DNA from: Unio delphinus
Taxonomy: Eukaryota > Mollusca > Bivalvia > Unionida > Unionidae
DNA length: 64,000 nucleotides
Direction: 5' to 3'
Assembly: GCA_029339505.1 (NCBI GenBank)
Contig: JAQISU010000119.1
Location: 3,757,001-3,821,000 of the forward strand
How positions within the stretch are numbered: the stretch's first letter is position 1; each line of letters opens with the position of its first letter. The notes beneath the pieces were generated by a model. That model had not been told where the DNA came from. It saw nothing but the letters and a program-made list of their open reading frames with translations, and did no database searches. Positions 32,785-45,327 of the stretch are shown in pieces. The translations under genes and the position numbers were made by a program.

Positions 32785-35700
32785 ATGGAGGAATTCGAGA
32801 GATGATCGAAAATAAAACCCTGGAAAATGCTAAATGTGTAATAAGTGTTAGAAGTATGATAGGTAGAATCCGTGATGCTTGTAAAGAATTAAAGCGCGAT
32901 GGAGCATCTCACTTTTTGTCAACATTTCGAATTGATGGTAGTATTGATGCTACCATGAATAACGAAAAATCAGACGTGATAATCTCGCATCTTGACCAAA
33001 AAAATGTATATTTTTAGAGTGAAATTCCTTATCCGTTCAGAAACAGGGAATTTGGTTATACGCGACAAATTTGAACCCATCCTGAAAGATAACTGTCACT
33101 GTGAGTCAGGATGAGAAACCAGGAATGCTGACTGGGATTGACAAACCGTATTACGTGAGATCCTATCCTGTAACCGCGGTATTTTATGGGATCTATTCGT
33201 TAAATGACAAACCGACTATTGAGAAATTAAACGCAATGAAACATTCGTCGTTGAATTGTGTAGCCGTACGACTAATTGAGAAATTTATAAATGCGTTGCG
33301 TGAAACAATTTGACGAATCTAAGACGCACAACAATAAACAAATGGGGGTAAGCAGTAAGGGAGAGCGGTTCTACAATTCAAAATGTAGCCGAACTAGAAA
33401 GGATAATTAAATTTACAATAACCGTAACGACGATAACAGGATTCGTATGATATGAATCGAAATATAAATCGAGAGGATCTTCAATCAAAATTATTGGCCA
33501 TAATGCACACGCGTGGACCTCCGCGGTAACAATATTTCCGAGGGATAGAGCCATAAAATATCTATCCGTGGAGTTCTCAGAGATTGGGAATTTATTTGAT
33601 TTTATTTACGAGTTACGTAAAAACGATTCTGTGTCAGTGTGGTTATTTCAAAATTTGGAAAATGAAGAGCGTAAATTCGATAAATTTGTAAGACCCAACG
33701 GTGAAATATACCACACTGAATCCCTACATGACGAGATGAAAAATGTTGCTCGTGATTTTTCAACGGAACACAACGAACAATTACTAACAAACTCTTTTAC
33801 AATCCCATCAGTTGCAGCTCATTTCGCGAGAAAGAGAAATCTATGGAAAATAACAAGAGCTGAATTTCTTTCAAATGTCGAGTCAAGTTGTGCTGTTTAT
33901 GGCCATGGTGGATTATGGAATAGCAAATATGACCCCGAAAGCGTTGATTCGGTTGATATAAATTGCGTGTTATCCAGGGAGTTCTCTCTCGGGTACGGAG
34001 AATGCTGTGAGTATTTTAAAAGATTTTGGCATCCTACACACGAAATGACCAGTGTTGCGATTAATGGGCCACAACCTGATTTTGATTTTGATCTCACCGG
34101 ATTTGCATGTGTGGTATCCTTCGAGATCGCTATAGGACTTCATTTGTGCTGTTATGCTTCGTTTGGTAGACACATCTTTGAAAAAACACTAAAACACTAA
34201 TAGTGTTATAACGGTATGTGACCGATTCTAAAATACTTATATCGCTGATTGTCAGTGAAGCAATTATATCATATCATGCGCAGACTAAAGTCTGGTTACC
34301 ACAACCCAATAGTCTAGCTAGTAAAATCAGAGAAAACAAAAGCAAATTTCCTTTACTCGACGAATAATACATCGTTAGGTGGTTCAAATAGATCTCTGGA
34401 GTTTGGAATAAACACGCAATAGATCTTGGTATAAAAATAATTGGTAAATTCACCCAGGGTGGAAAATACGACCAGAAGCGGTATTCTTCACCATTAACTA
34501 TAAATGATGCTGAATGCGATTTTATAATCGCAGATGCAACATCCAGAGGTATATATGTCAATCATGAAGACGCTTTCTTGTCCGATGGAACAAAATTTGG
34601 TACAATTGTTACATACAACGATGGAGATAAACCTAAGTATACATACCTAATGGCGTATATGCTGGCTTATGCTTCTACCAATATACTTTCGATGATAAAT
34701 AGCTTTCCTGACACCGCGGTTAGAGTTGCCACTGAATCATTTTATATAGATGTAAAATACCGCGAAGCAGTGGCTAAATTCGGACGAGTGTTGGGGATCA
34801 TGCAGAAATAAAAAGAAAATACTGCGTGATTGTTATAAATCCGCAGATGTTACAATTGAAAACAAATTACTTGATACATAATCAGATAATCAGAACTATC
34901 TAATAAACCTTCGATATACAATCCTATATGTAGATATAAAACCAGAAACCAGTTATTTAAACGGATGTTGAGAGTAAGGAAGGACAACTCGCGTTATTGA
35001 ATTATTTCGAGCGCAAACAAGCATGATTCCACTAACACCAACACACAGACTTGCAAGAGAGATGAAACAGAGAGGAATTAATGCTTACACTTATCACAGT
35101 TTCTTTCGATGGAAAGGTGACGAATGGACTACTGATAGAATGGGCGAGAAATATATTCCTGAAATCATCATTTGGGATGAGATATCCACCCTGTAGTTAG
35201 ATGTATTATAAATGATTCTTAATTGGATATTGCTAGCGCATACAACTGTGATAATGTGTGGCGATCATCGCCAACCACCACCATTTGTCGGTTTGTGTCC
35301 ACATAATTGGCAGAAGAATTTTCTAAACTGTTTTGAAGACATTCGTATCGATCATAGATCACTTGATACATAATTAGGAGAGTTTAAGAAACTAATTAGA
35401 TGTCAATCGGATAAAATCCAGTGTGAAATAGCACGTGAAATATTTTCAGAAACCCAATTAAATGATCTTTTGGAAGCGTGGAGACCAAACAATTTGGTTG
35501 TAGCAAATAGAAAGATAGTCAGACACACTTCAGATGAGGTTATTTAACACGCATAAAGAAACATTTCCAACACTTTTATTGTCGCTGTGTTATAAACACA
35601 CAGATTCACGAAGACAGAATATCGAAGTTGATATTCGTGTACACATGCCAGTGTCAAGAAGCCACATTTTAGTGGTAAACGATATTGTGTTAGCTGATAT

Positions 35701-36045
35701 CGGTATTGTCAAAGATGCATTGCGTGCTGATAAATCCCCATGAAGCTTTGATACACGGCGAGGATACATTCTTCGCAGGGATTGACTATATCATATAGGA
35801 TTGTTTGTATCTTAGATGACTGCATCGAGTGGTCAAATCTATTTTACTTAGCATTGTCCAGAGTACAAAAAATAAATCAACTACGAAGAATTGTTTTAGA
35901 TGCTAATAACACCAGAATCAGTGATACTTTTCAGCGATGATATAATCAGAAAAAAAAAACACATTAGCTATAAACAACATTACCAACAAAAAGATAACAT
36001 AAACTTTGACGTTGATGCTGAATTAATAATTGAACTGAAATAACA
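32785..36045 (+). pseudogene. Divergent B-family polymerase continuous with an SF1 helicase (element C)
   Basis: This is the fullest copy of the gene. The N-terminus has one RLSKIKPxK-type unit, then PGMLTGIDKPYYVRSY and VSVWLF. A polymerase domain follows: GHGGLWN...VDSVDINCVLSREF (33900-33980, Asp of motif A), HPTHEMTSVAING, and at 34640-34760 YLMAYMLAYASTNILSM followed by VRVATESFYID, the motif C position, with Thr-Glu where Thr-Asp is expected. The helicase follows in the same direction: a P-loop remnant ending GRTTR (34990), TPTHRLAREM, HSFFRW, IIIWDEIS (motif II, 35130), GDHRQPPP (motif III), a WRPNNLVVANRK-type strand, HSSQGLTI (motif V, about 35770) and ALSRV (motif VI, 35850). Stops and frameshifts throughout. 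The Lys of the P-loop is Arg and two stops lie within it. Confidence 0.6.
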
Positions 36046-39000
36046 ACAGAATAATCACTCCGCGAGTATGGTCCTAACTGCAATATTCACCATTCGATTG
36101 TACATGTCAAACAGATTATCCTTAACTTGCAAACGTACATAGACATCTTGAGGTTGAACTATTTTAGGATGTTTTATTGATTTGCATTGGAGACATAGCA
36201 CGTTTCAATGCATCCTACAAGTGGAAAGAGTTTAAGGAAATGATTTAAGTATTGATGAGAATCTAAATTAGATGAATAACAGATATGTTCTACAAAATAA
36301 CAAAGATAAAATCCTTTGGAGAACGACACACATTACGACGATACTGTGATCTAGAAATTAGAAGTAATGTTTCAAAACTCGAAGCTGAGTAGAAGATAAT
36401 TGTTTTGTTAGACAATAAAATCAAACATAAATTCATACACTCAAATATAATCTTAATATCCTTTTGAGCTGCAGAAAAATAATGTGTACGTATACAAATC
36501 AGTTCGCAGTTTGAAATACTAAAACGTAACTTAAACAAACGAAATTCAGTTAAAATTACTTTGGAAACCGTTAGGCTTGTTTCATGTCATGCATTTAAAC
36601 TTGTTGCCTAATTACGAGATGTAAGTATAGCTCTGAAGTAGTTTGTTTATGATCACTGAGGTACAGGTTTCCTTTTAGCACCCTTACATCAGTATTTGAA
36701 ATCACTATTGTTGGCAACCATCAATATTTGATATTGAAAGGTAACTAAGGGTCATTCTCTTTCATTTGTATTAAATGAATAGCTAAGTCTTCAAAGGGTG
36801 ACCCCATTCCTTTGTGATCATAAAAACGCTGCATTTCAGTATCCCACTTTCACGTACAGCGAAATAGAGGTCAACACTATTATGATGTCAAATCACAGGT
36901 TATTGGACTATATTGTATATATATATACATGTTTACAACAAACTTCTAAATTTATTGCAGATAAGACGTCATATTTAGACATAATGATCTTTAATGAATG
37001 TTTTAAAATTGGTCAATTGTATTTGCAGTAACAAATGTTGTTGGCGTTAAGAATATCGTCGATTACAAAAGTCCTAGTAATCAAAAGTCCTAGGCCTTCT
37101 AAACAGAACATTACTATTTATCTATATCATACTTCATGTTATTTATTGTGGTTGTGCAGAAATATTTCGATCCAAACTTGTCCTTGTTTTCAAACACTAT
37201 TAGTTTTAATTTTAATTGTTAATATTACATGCTTGCTTTAAACATTACCCGTAAACGTATTTTTTTAACATTGACAATACATTATATTAATGTTTCTTTC
37301 CTGATTTAATATAAATTTGTACCACGATTGTGGACATATAACAACCTAGATAATTGACTTAACACGTACAGTTCACCGTCAGCTGAAAATGTGTTATTCA
37401 TCAGTATCTATTTGCATATCTGCTGTATAATTTGTATTTATCATGTCACAAGGTATGGTTTAACTATAGATGCCATTTTGGAAAATTACGGCAATCCCAT
37501 CGTATATATAGTTGTTGAAATGATAGGCTTGGTTGTTATTATAGTAGACAAGTATACCTCATTCTTATAAACCATATTTTTTATTGTTTGCCTTTTAGAC
37601 CAATACACCAAATGTGTATCAGCTGCTGGTTAGTTATACAGTAATGTCCCAACATCTTTGGTGGGCGTTTTTCCGCGCGCGGTACTATCTTGATAGTTGA
37701 ATTTATATTTGCAGGCATATTTAAACTCGAACCAGATTGTATTTTTCGTACCGTTTTATATGCAGGAAATAATTATTTATACATACACACCATCATCGAT
37801 TACATCCAGACATTTTTTGGAATAGATACATTTCAGATATGGGTCCGTGTTTGCTGGAAATGTTAATGACTAAGTGTTTGTGGAATAATTATTCAATAAA
37901 CTTAATGACTGTGATAATGTGTTGATGGACATCTACAACACATTATGTAAAAAGCTCAGTTACTAAACTTGATTATTTAAGTAACCAAAGCAACATGAAT
38001 TGTATGTTTGTCTCAAGCCAGATGTAAAATAGTTATATTTATTTTGCTTTTAAACATTGCAGACACTTTTAAGTCAACGATATTATAGCATTGTAAGTTA
38101 TCATATTTTTCTTCTTTTCGGGGGGAGAGGATACGAAGATGTAAAGCACAATTTTATATGGTATATCAAAAAACTAAATTTAACATAAAAGAACTGATGT
38201 CTATTTTGCTTGCACTGTGCTGTGCTGGCGACATTCCAGTTAGAATTATCGACGTCATGTTTCTAATAGGCGTCAGAACGAGTTTATCCATAAAGAAACA
38301 TAAGAAATTAGTTGAGTCTATTTTTTCTACCATTGGATCTGAAGTTTCTCATATATCTTATCGTATATATCGAGATATACACTACCAGTTTGTAAGAGTT
38401 GTGCAAAAAGGGTTTTGGAGATATAATGTTTGTATACAATTTAAAATCGAGCTATTTTCCATTTCCCTACTCCTAGATATATATCGTAAGTGGTCATTTT
38501 TCTGTATAATTATTTAAGCCATCGATCAGATTCAAAAAGCATTATGAGTTATCCCGAAAAAAAACAATATTGTACCTAAAATCAAGATTTTTTCATAATC
38601 TTGAAGAAGTTTGTTTCAAACTCTTGTGTTGCAATTTTAGTTTTGTACGTGTTAAAGTCCACATATTCTTCCAGCCAAGCTTGCTGTTTTAAATTGTATT
38701 GCGTTTGGGACGAATTGCGGGCACTGATTCATAGTTTTGTTGTGACAAACATGTCTCGACTTATCCACCAAATTCGGGCATTAGTTGCATATACTGGGGA
38801 CAGCTAAATATAGCATAACCTCGCCTACTTAGAGCTCTAACTTATGCGGATTTAATATAGGGTCATCCATAGTTTATTGTCTGGAGTGAGCGGATATTCT
38901 TTAAGGAGATCAAGTTTAAAGAGGTGTTTGGCATCCATTTCTAAATTATTCCGGTTTTGTCATCATATCACGACATGCCATCGTTAAACCATTCCGATTG

Positions 39001-39529
39001 ACATACAAGACAAGTTGACAACAACAACCTTTTGTGACTTAAGTCACCATAACGACTGTGTATGTAGGTGAACAAAAGGAAATCAAAATAGATAGGGATT
39101 GGGTCTTTTAGTAACCATATTATATTCTTAAATATCCTAACACCAGAACAGATAAGTATTGGGTCCTTTAGTAACCGTATTATATTCTTAAATAGCAAAT
39201 ACGCTTAACTTTTCCAGTTGCATTTTGTTCTCATTTATCAATAAATATTGATACTTCAAAGTATCTCTTAATATGAGTTCAGTCTAAACTCTGGAACCAT
39301 TCACACCCAAAGAGGTAATGATATTCATCTCCCAAAATATTGTTATTACATTTAGTTCCTTTATGTATTAAAATTGAATTATAATACTTTGAAACATTTA
39401 ATATGGTTTGGCATCCTAAATTTCAAGAAGGCAATTATAATGTGTCAGGTCATTGCATAAGATATCCTTCCAGTCGGCTGTACATTTTTAATTTTAAAAT
39501 ATTTACATTTCGACGAATTCACTAGAACA
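36046..39529. other. Stretch without supported genes
   Basis: Immediately after the helicase, plus-strand sequence to about 36460 has short open pieces (SFGERHTLRRYCDLEIRSNVSKLEAE near 36300-36390) that may be helicase C-terminal or further element sequence, but I cannot match them. Beyond that it is AT-rich. A 119-codon plus-strand ORF at 38158-38517 has no recognisable features and no counterpart. No INT/PLA2/ATPase block follows the helicase here, unlike A, D and F. Confidence 0.3.
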
Positions 39530-39745
39530 GAGTAGTCAAGAGTGTCCATCTATATGGATCACTGCCATTTCACTTCTGTCAGTGTAGGTTCGAGTCATGG
39601 GTTCGGCCAGTGTAGATATAACCGAAAGCTTGCCAGTAGCTTATCGCGCGTCAGTGGTCACCTTCAGGTTTTCATTTGTTCTTCCTCAATTATATGTACT
39701 GACGGCCATGACGTTAAACCGTTTAACAAGAACAATATATACTAT
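39530..39745 (+). mobile_element. Possible tRNA-derived SINE fragment
   Basis: TGTAGGTTCGAGTCATGGG (about 39582-39600) resembles a tRNA B box, with a weak tRNA-like head upstream. About 100 bp later ACTGACGGCCATGACGTTAAACC is followed by an AACAAGAACAA tail, resembling the 3' end seen in mollusc SINE families. No clear target duplication. Confidence 0.4.
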
Positions 39746-39854
39746 CAGAAAACAAGCAATGGATGTGTTAATCAGGTAGCCTAGTAGAAATGGAATATTA
39801 TTCTAGCAAATATTTTCTTGTCATACAAAAGTTGTCTCTTGGTCTCATGACTGA

Positions 39855-39855
<1 letters not shown>

Positions 39856-39909
<54 letters not shown>
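39856..39909. repeat. (CT)n(CA)n microsatellite
   Basis: A CT tract of about 22 bp merges into a CA tract of about 30 bp. Confidence 0.95.
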
Positions 39910-39912
<3 letters not shown>

Positions 39913-39959
39913 CACAGAGAGACCGCCCTACATAATGAACGATTCGTTATTATATTATT

Positions 39960-40877
39960 CGGTATAATCTGAAAGTACATTACTTTCTCTAATTGGTCAT
40001 TTATAATACTTTTTAGTCCGTTCTGATGCTGCAGGTTTCTGCTGGCCTGTATTGTTTCCAACAATTTCGGATGCCTAAAGGAACGCTTAAATGATATGCT
40101 GCTGGCGCTGATATATCTGAATTCTTTTGCTGTTTGTGGTGTTGCCAGCATAAATTTGAGTATATGCCTGTCTTTCTCCATTTGTGACATATTGTGCCAT
40201 ACTAGTTGTGGAATAACATGTTGTTCCATTGAAGATACTATACGCCAGTCTCCTTTGCTATAAATAGTACATCTAATAAACAGAATTGACTTTAAAAATA
40301 GTTCCGATCACTTCAATAACTTCATGGAACTTGTCTCAGTCGCAATGTACTCCTGCTTTTAACATACGGTTTATGGACACGCTGTTAATTTTTGTCCATG
40401 GTACACTGATTACTCGGTCGCGTAATATGCGGAAAACGTTAAGTGTTGATGTTGCCGAGCACGAATCGTTGCCAATATGATTTGAAAACAGATAATTGTT
40501 GTAAATGGGCTCCAAATTATGACATCTGGAATTACATTCCTTATAATTTGACGCTAATATTAGTCCATTTTGTTTTCTAAAAATGCTTTTGAGTATTCGG
40601 TTACGGGCCAGTACACATGCCCATTTTGTTGGAGATGTCGTCCGACATTGTAGTTAAATTTTTGGTACATATGAAAATAATTGCATGCGAAAATTTGGCT
40701 TTCAGGGAATTCGTCATGCTCTTTCGCTTCATCACTTCCAAGGCTTAATCGCGCTTTGTGTCCAAATCGATCGCTTAGGTGTGAGAAAACATTCCCGTAA
40801 GTTTCCTCTTCGGCATCAAAATGTATCATGCATGGCCCAAAAGTAACCGGAATATCGTTAGTTCTACTGCTTATCAC
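39960..40877 (-). pseudogene. Possible MULE-type transposase remnant
   Basis: The frame 40877-40560 reads ITFGPCMIHFDAEEETYG-like sequence with LSLGSDEAKEH, then FACNYFHMYQKFNYNVGRHL. This order (GP-x-x-IH, a Tyr/Phe-rich helix, a G-(S/T)-D-E string, then a C-x-x-H/FH-M helix) resembles the catalytic core of MULE-like transposases found widely in invertebrate genomes. Downstream minus-strand pieces (VWHNMSQMEKDRHILKFM; 40200-40140) may be the C-terminal part. Frameshifts and a CA/CT microsatellite end it. The family call rests on pattern only; no termini identified. Confidence 0.3.
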
Positions 40878-40879
40878 AC

Positions 40880-41824
40880 GTCAGTTTTTGTAGGAAAAGA
40901 CTGTGACATAGAAATGTCTCAAGTTGAAATTGATTCATCCTTGGCCATTAATGATATGGATAAAATGGATAGGCCTACACTCAGTAATAATGACAGAAAT
41001 GAAAGACTTCCCACTAAACATGTCAAATGAAGATATCGAAAGCAATAATGGAGCCATTACCTCCATTATAGCAAGTAACAGTAATTGGGAAACAGTTGAG
41101 GATGTGAAAAACATCCAGGATGATCCAAATGTATCTTATGATTTGTTAACATATATAAGTGTCAGTGAATTAGATGAGGAGGATGCACAGCCAATTAATG
41201 AAGATAAAATGGATGAAAAAAGATAAAGACGAAGATGAGGATGAAGATTATTATGACGAACAAGGATGAAACTGTTGTCTGCGGTACTGATACAAGCATA
41301 CGAGAGTATCAAGCTCTATAAAAAACACCGCAACTATTATGCCATCATCCTGCACCTATCAGTGGTAGAGATGATGATATAGTCACATTAAAAGTGGTTG
41401 TCGATGACTTTTATGGAGAAGGGTGAACTGCGTGAAACAAATGAAAAAGTTATCTTTGTACCTAACTATAAGATAGCAAGAACTCTCCCTAAGCTTATAG
41501 ATGGGAACAAAAGTATGCAACATTTCTTCCAGATTTTCCAGTACTTCACTTGAGAAAATCCAAAATCATGAATTTAACATCAGCTTATGAAACATCAGTC
41601 CTTATTCATATACTGGACTATATTTGAGATGATGATATTGAAAAAAGATTGCAGTAAATTGGTAAGTATCCAGAACAATGAGGTGGCCATGCGAAATGTT
41701 TGGCGATTGTCGGCACCTTTGCATAACTCGGTTACTGTCACGTTCATCAACTCGCTTCCAACTTCACATGCAGAGAAGCTGAAATAAAATCAGCGTGATC
41801 AGCAATTATCCGTCAGCCAGCTTG
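40880..41824. other. Acidic plus-strand ORF pieces, unrecognised
   Basis: Plus-strand pieces at 40924-41226 (acidic C-terminus, SVSELDEEDAQPINEDKMDE) and 41587-41787 look weakly coding but match nothing else here. They may belong to an unknown transposon gene broken by frameshifts. Similarity to element D begins abruptly at about 41825. Confidence 0.25.
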
Positions 41825-42195
41825 AAAAAAGTGCGGAGGTGATATTGCAGCCAATTAGCAATACTTCCGGGGACTCCATTGGCAAAATATCCAAGAGCAA
41901 AAATACTTTCCAGGGTATAGTTATTGTGGACCTGGAACCAGAATCAATATCCGACTCGATGACCAAGACCAACCACGCCCTGGCGAATATCCAATAAATG
42001 CTATTGATTAGGCGTGTCATGCTCATGATGTTGCTTATAAAAGCAGTTATCTGCAACACAGACATATGGCAGATGTGAAACTGATTCATGCGTTAAATTA
42101 TATCAGTGATAAATCCTTCTAAGACAAATTAGCTTCATGGTTGATAAAATCGGCGATGAAAAGTAAATTAAGTCTAGTTGCTGGTAATTCATAAC
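41825..42195 (+). pseudogene. Phospholipase A2 domain (element D), zinc ribbon missing
   Basis: From about 41825 (GGAGGTGATATTGCAGCC) the sequence matches the PLA2 part of A and F: GGDIAAN, a GIV-YCGPGT region, LDDQDQPRPGEYPINAID, CHAHDVAYKSS, HMADVKLIHALN, LASWLIKSAMKSKL. A frameshift near 41905 and in-frame stops are present. The zinc-ribbon N-terminus is absent; unrelated sequence precedes it, so this is the left edge of element D as preserved. The His-Asp pair is retained. Confidence 0.6.
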
Positions 42196-42198
42196 AGC

Positions 42199-43156
42199 AT
42201 GGAATCTATTTATTATTCCCCAAGAAGTAACTGGAGGGGTAAATCAGCAATCGATAATTCGCTAACGCCGCAAAAGTGAGAAATACCACCGACGCGGATT
42301 GGTTATATAAAGAGGAGATATGGCAGATTTATCTACCACCGCCTACACAAATTAACTTTGCACATTTTGATGTCAACGTCCCTACGGATTTTCATCAGGC
42401 TGATATATTATTTCTACCGCATGAAATTGTTATTAAACAAACATACAAGTTTGCGCTAACCGTAGTTGATGTTGCGAGTAGATTCAAACAAGTAGAACCA
42501 TTAAAGACAAAAAAATCAACTAAAGTAGTTTCTGCGTTTGAAAGGATTTATCGACGAGGTCCTCTACAGTGGCCAAATCTATTACAAGTTCATCCTGGCA
42601 AGGAATTTCAGGGTCCAGTGTATCAACGATGACGCATCATAATGTCACCATCAGACGAGGATATACTGCACTACATTGCGATCAGGCAAAATTGTTGAAC
42701 GATTTAATCGGACACTTGCTGAACGGTTATTTGGATATAAATACGCGACTGAATTTATTCAGGATACACGATTTCGTGAACGGGTCAAGAGGTTACCAGG
42801 TGTAATTATCGCGCTAAATAATGAAATTACTCGAACAATCAATATAAAATTTATTAACGCCATCAAATAGAAGTATATATGCGTACAAAAACACAAAATG
42901 ATTTTTCAAAACAATGAGTTCTCGCCAATGTCACTGTGAGATATTTACATGAACCAGGAGAACTCGAAGGCGGTAAAAAAGAGCTACTGATCCTATTTGG
43001 AGTGTCACTACACTTAAAATATCTAACATAGCAAGATCCATGGGTAGACCAGCAATCGATAGATTAGATTCGATTGCTCCTCAGATCAGATTTACACGTG
43101 CACAGTTACAAGTGAAAAGCGAGGATACGCAATTACCACCGCGTGGTCTTAACTAA
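42199..43156 (+). pseudogene. Polinton DDE integrase (element D)
   Basis: The ATG at 42199 (MESIYYSPR) is followed by frameshifts, then the open frame 42276-42632. The first catalytic Asp is present (HQADILFL), the second is His (LQVHPGKEF) and the Glu is present (IVERFNRTL, in the next frame at 42676-42870). The C-terminal domain continues with YLHEPGELEGG, WSVTTL and RSMGRPAIDRLDS, ending near 43156 after frameshifts. Gene order PLA2-integrase and their close spacing match A and F. Inactive because of the Asp-to-His change and the frameshifts. Confidence 0.7.
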
Positions 43157-43319
43157 CACCTCTGCGTCTGTTACACTCAAGACAAGTAACATCACATTAT
43201 ATATGGTATGACCAAGACTCTTATCTTTTCTGTCTGCGGTTAATTGGCTAGGATCTTTATCCGACTAACACCAACGGATTATACAACTACAACTCGCGCA
43301 CTGATTATTTTTTGTTGTT

Positions 43320-45327
43320 TAATTATAAAATCAGCATCAGTATAAAATTCTCTGTTTTTTTCTTTATCCTGGTCTTTATAACAAGCGAGTTTTTTATTTG
43401 ATTCTTTTGATTATATCATCGCTGACAATTTCATTGTTTCTAGTGTTATTAGCAAGTAAAACAACTCCTCGAAGTTGATTTATTCTTCGTACTCTGGATA
43501 CTGCAAAGTAAACTACATTTGACCATTAAAACGATCATCTACGATCCAAACAATCGTATCGGATATAGTCTATCCCTGCGAAGAATGTATCGTCGCTGCG
43601 TATCCTAGCGTCCATGGGGATTTATCAGCATGCAATACATCTTCGACAACACTGATATCAATTGACACATTGTCATTTAACACGACAATCTAATTCTTAG
43701 TTTGTAGTGGAATATCAATTTCAATAGTCTGTCTTCGTGTATCCGTATGCCTATATCACAATGGTACTGGAAGTGTTTGGAATTTTTCTTTGTTTGTTTC
43801 AAATATCTTCATCTGAAGTGTTTCTCTGATTGTCTTTCTACTTGCCACGCTTCCCAAAAAATCATTTAATGGCGTTTCTGAAATTATTTCACGCGCTATT
43901 TTACACTGGATTGAATCCGGTTGTAATCATATTAATTTCTTGAACTCACTTAATTATTTATCATGTAATATGTGATCAGTATTAATTTCTTTCTAATGAT
44001 CTAAAAACTTCTTCAGCCAATCATGTGGAGATAAACCAACAAATGTGGCGATTGACCATGATCGCCATGCCTTATCACATAGCCAATCAATAAACATTTT
44101 TAATATATCTAACGAAACTGTGCAAATCTCATCCCAAATAATAATTTGAGGAATATTTTATTAGTTCTCGCCCAATTTATCAGGAGTCCATTCGTCACCT
44201 TTACATCGAAAGAAACTGTGATAAATTCAAGCATTAACTCCTCGCTGTTTCATCTCTCTTGCAAGTCTGTGTGTTGGTGTTAGCACAATCATGTTTGATT
44301 TTCCTCTAACTAATTCGATTATACGAGTCGTCTTCCCTGACTCATCACACCCGTTTAAGTATTTTTTTTTTGTATATCTACATATTGGATCGGAACACGA
44401 AGGCGCACTAGATAGTTCTGTTAACTGATTTTTTTTTCAAGTACATGGTTTCAATTGTAACATCTGCTGACTTGGAATAATCACGCAATGTTTCCCTTTT
44501 TATTCTGTATGCGCCCCAACACTTGTCGAAATTTATAAATTTAGCCACTGCTTCACTATGGTGTACATCTTTGTAAAATGAATCAGTGGCGACCGATGAT
44601 TCATGAAAATCTATTTATCATCGATCGCAAATGGATAGAAGCATAAGCCAGAATAGACGTCCTTAAATACGTGTATTGGGGATTATCTCCATCTATGTAA
44701 GTAACAATTGTACCGAATTGTGTTCGTTCGGACAAGAAAGCGTCTTTACGATCGACATATATACCTCTAGATGTTGCAAATCGTATTAAGCATTATCTAG
44801 AAATAATCATGAATAATGTCGCTTGTGATCATATTTTCCACACTGGGTGAATTTACCAATTATTCTTCAATTGAGGTCTTTTGCGTGTGTATTTCTAACT
44901 TTAAAGATCTCATTGGACCATTTAACGATATATTCTTCGTCGAGGTCAGAATTTTTTTTTTTTTATCGCTGATAATGCTATCTAGACTATCGGGTTGTGG
45001 TAACCAAACTTCAGCATGTTTTCGATATGATATAATTGCTTCACTGACAATCAGCGGTATAAGTATTTTACAATGGATCATATACCATAATAACACTTTT
45101 ATCATACAGTTTGTTTCAGATATATGTCTACCAAACCAAACATAACAGCACGGAGGAAGTCCTTTAGCAAATTCAAATGATACCACACGAGCGAATCCGG
45201 TTAGATCAAAATCGGGTAGCGCCCTAATAATTGCAACAAGGGTCATCTCGTGTGTAGGATACCCAATTTTTTAAAATACTTAGAGCATTATCGGAACACG
45301 AGAAAACTCCCTGGATAACACGCGACC
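43320..45327 (-). pseudogene. Polymerase-helicase, C-terminal two thirds (element D)
   Basis: On the minus strand from 45327: CVLSREF-like motif A remains, then PDFDLTGFARVVSFEFAKGLPPCCYVWFGRHISE and VSEAIISYRKHAEVWLPQ, in the open frame 45246-44860. Polymerase palm remains follow near 44600-44700, then the helicase: YLNGCDESGKTTRIIELVRG (intact P-loop, about 44330-44385), LTPTHRLAREMKQRG, IIIWDEIC, a deleted motif III, HSSQG and a C-terminus near 43320. It converges on the integrase. This copy preserves the helicase motif I that C lost, while C preserves motif III that D lost. Confidence 0.6.

Noticed and set aside
38158..38517. 119-codon ORF as a possible gene
   Set aside because: No recognisable motif and no conservation inside the window; length is expected by chance in AT-rich DNA of this extent.
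42001..42089. Minus-strand 96-codon ORF at 41799-42089
   Set aside because: Shadow of the plus-strand PLA2 gene, whose HAHDVAY signature identifies the true strand.
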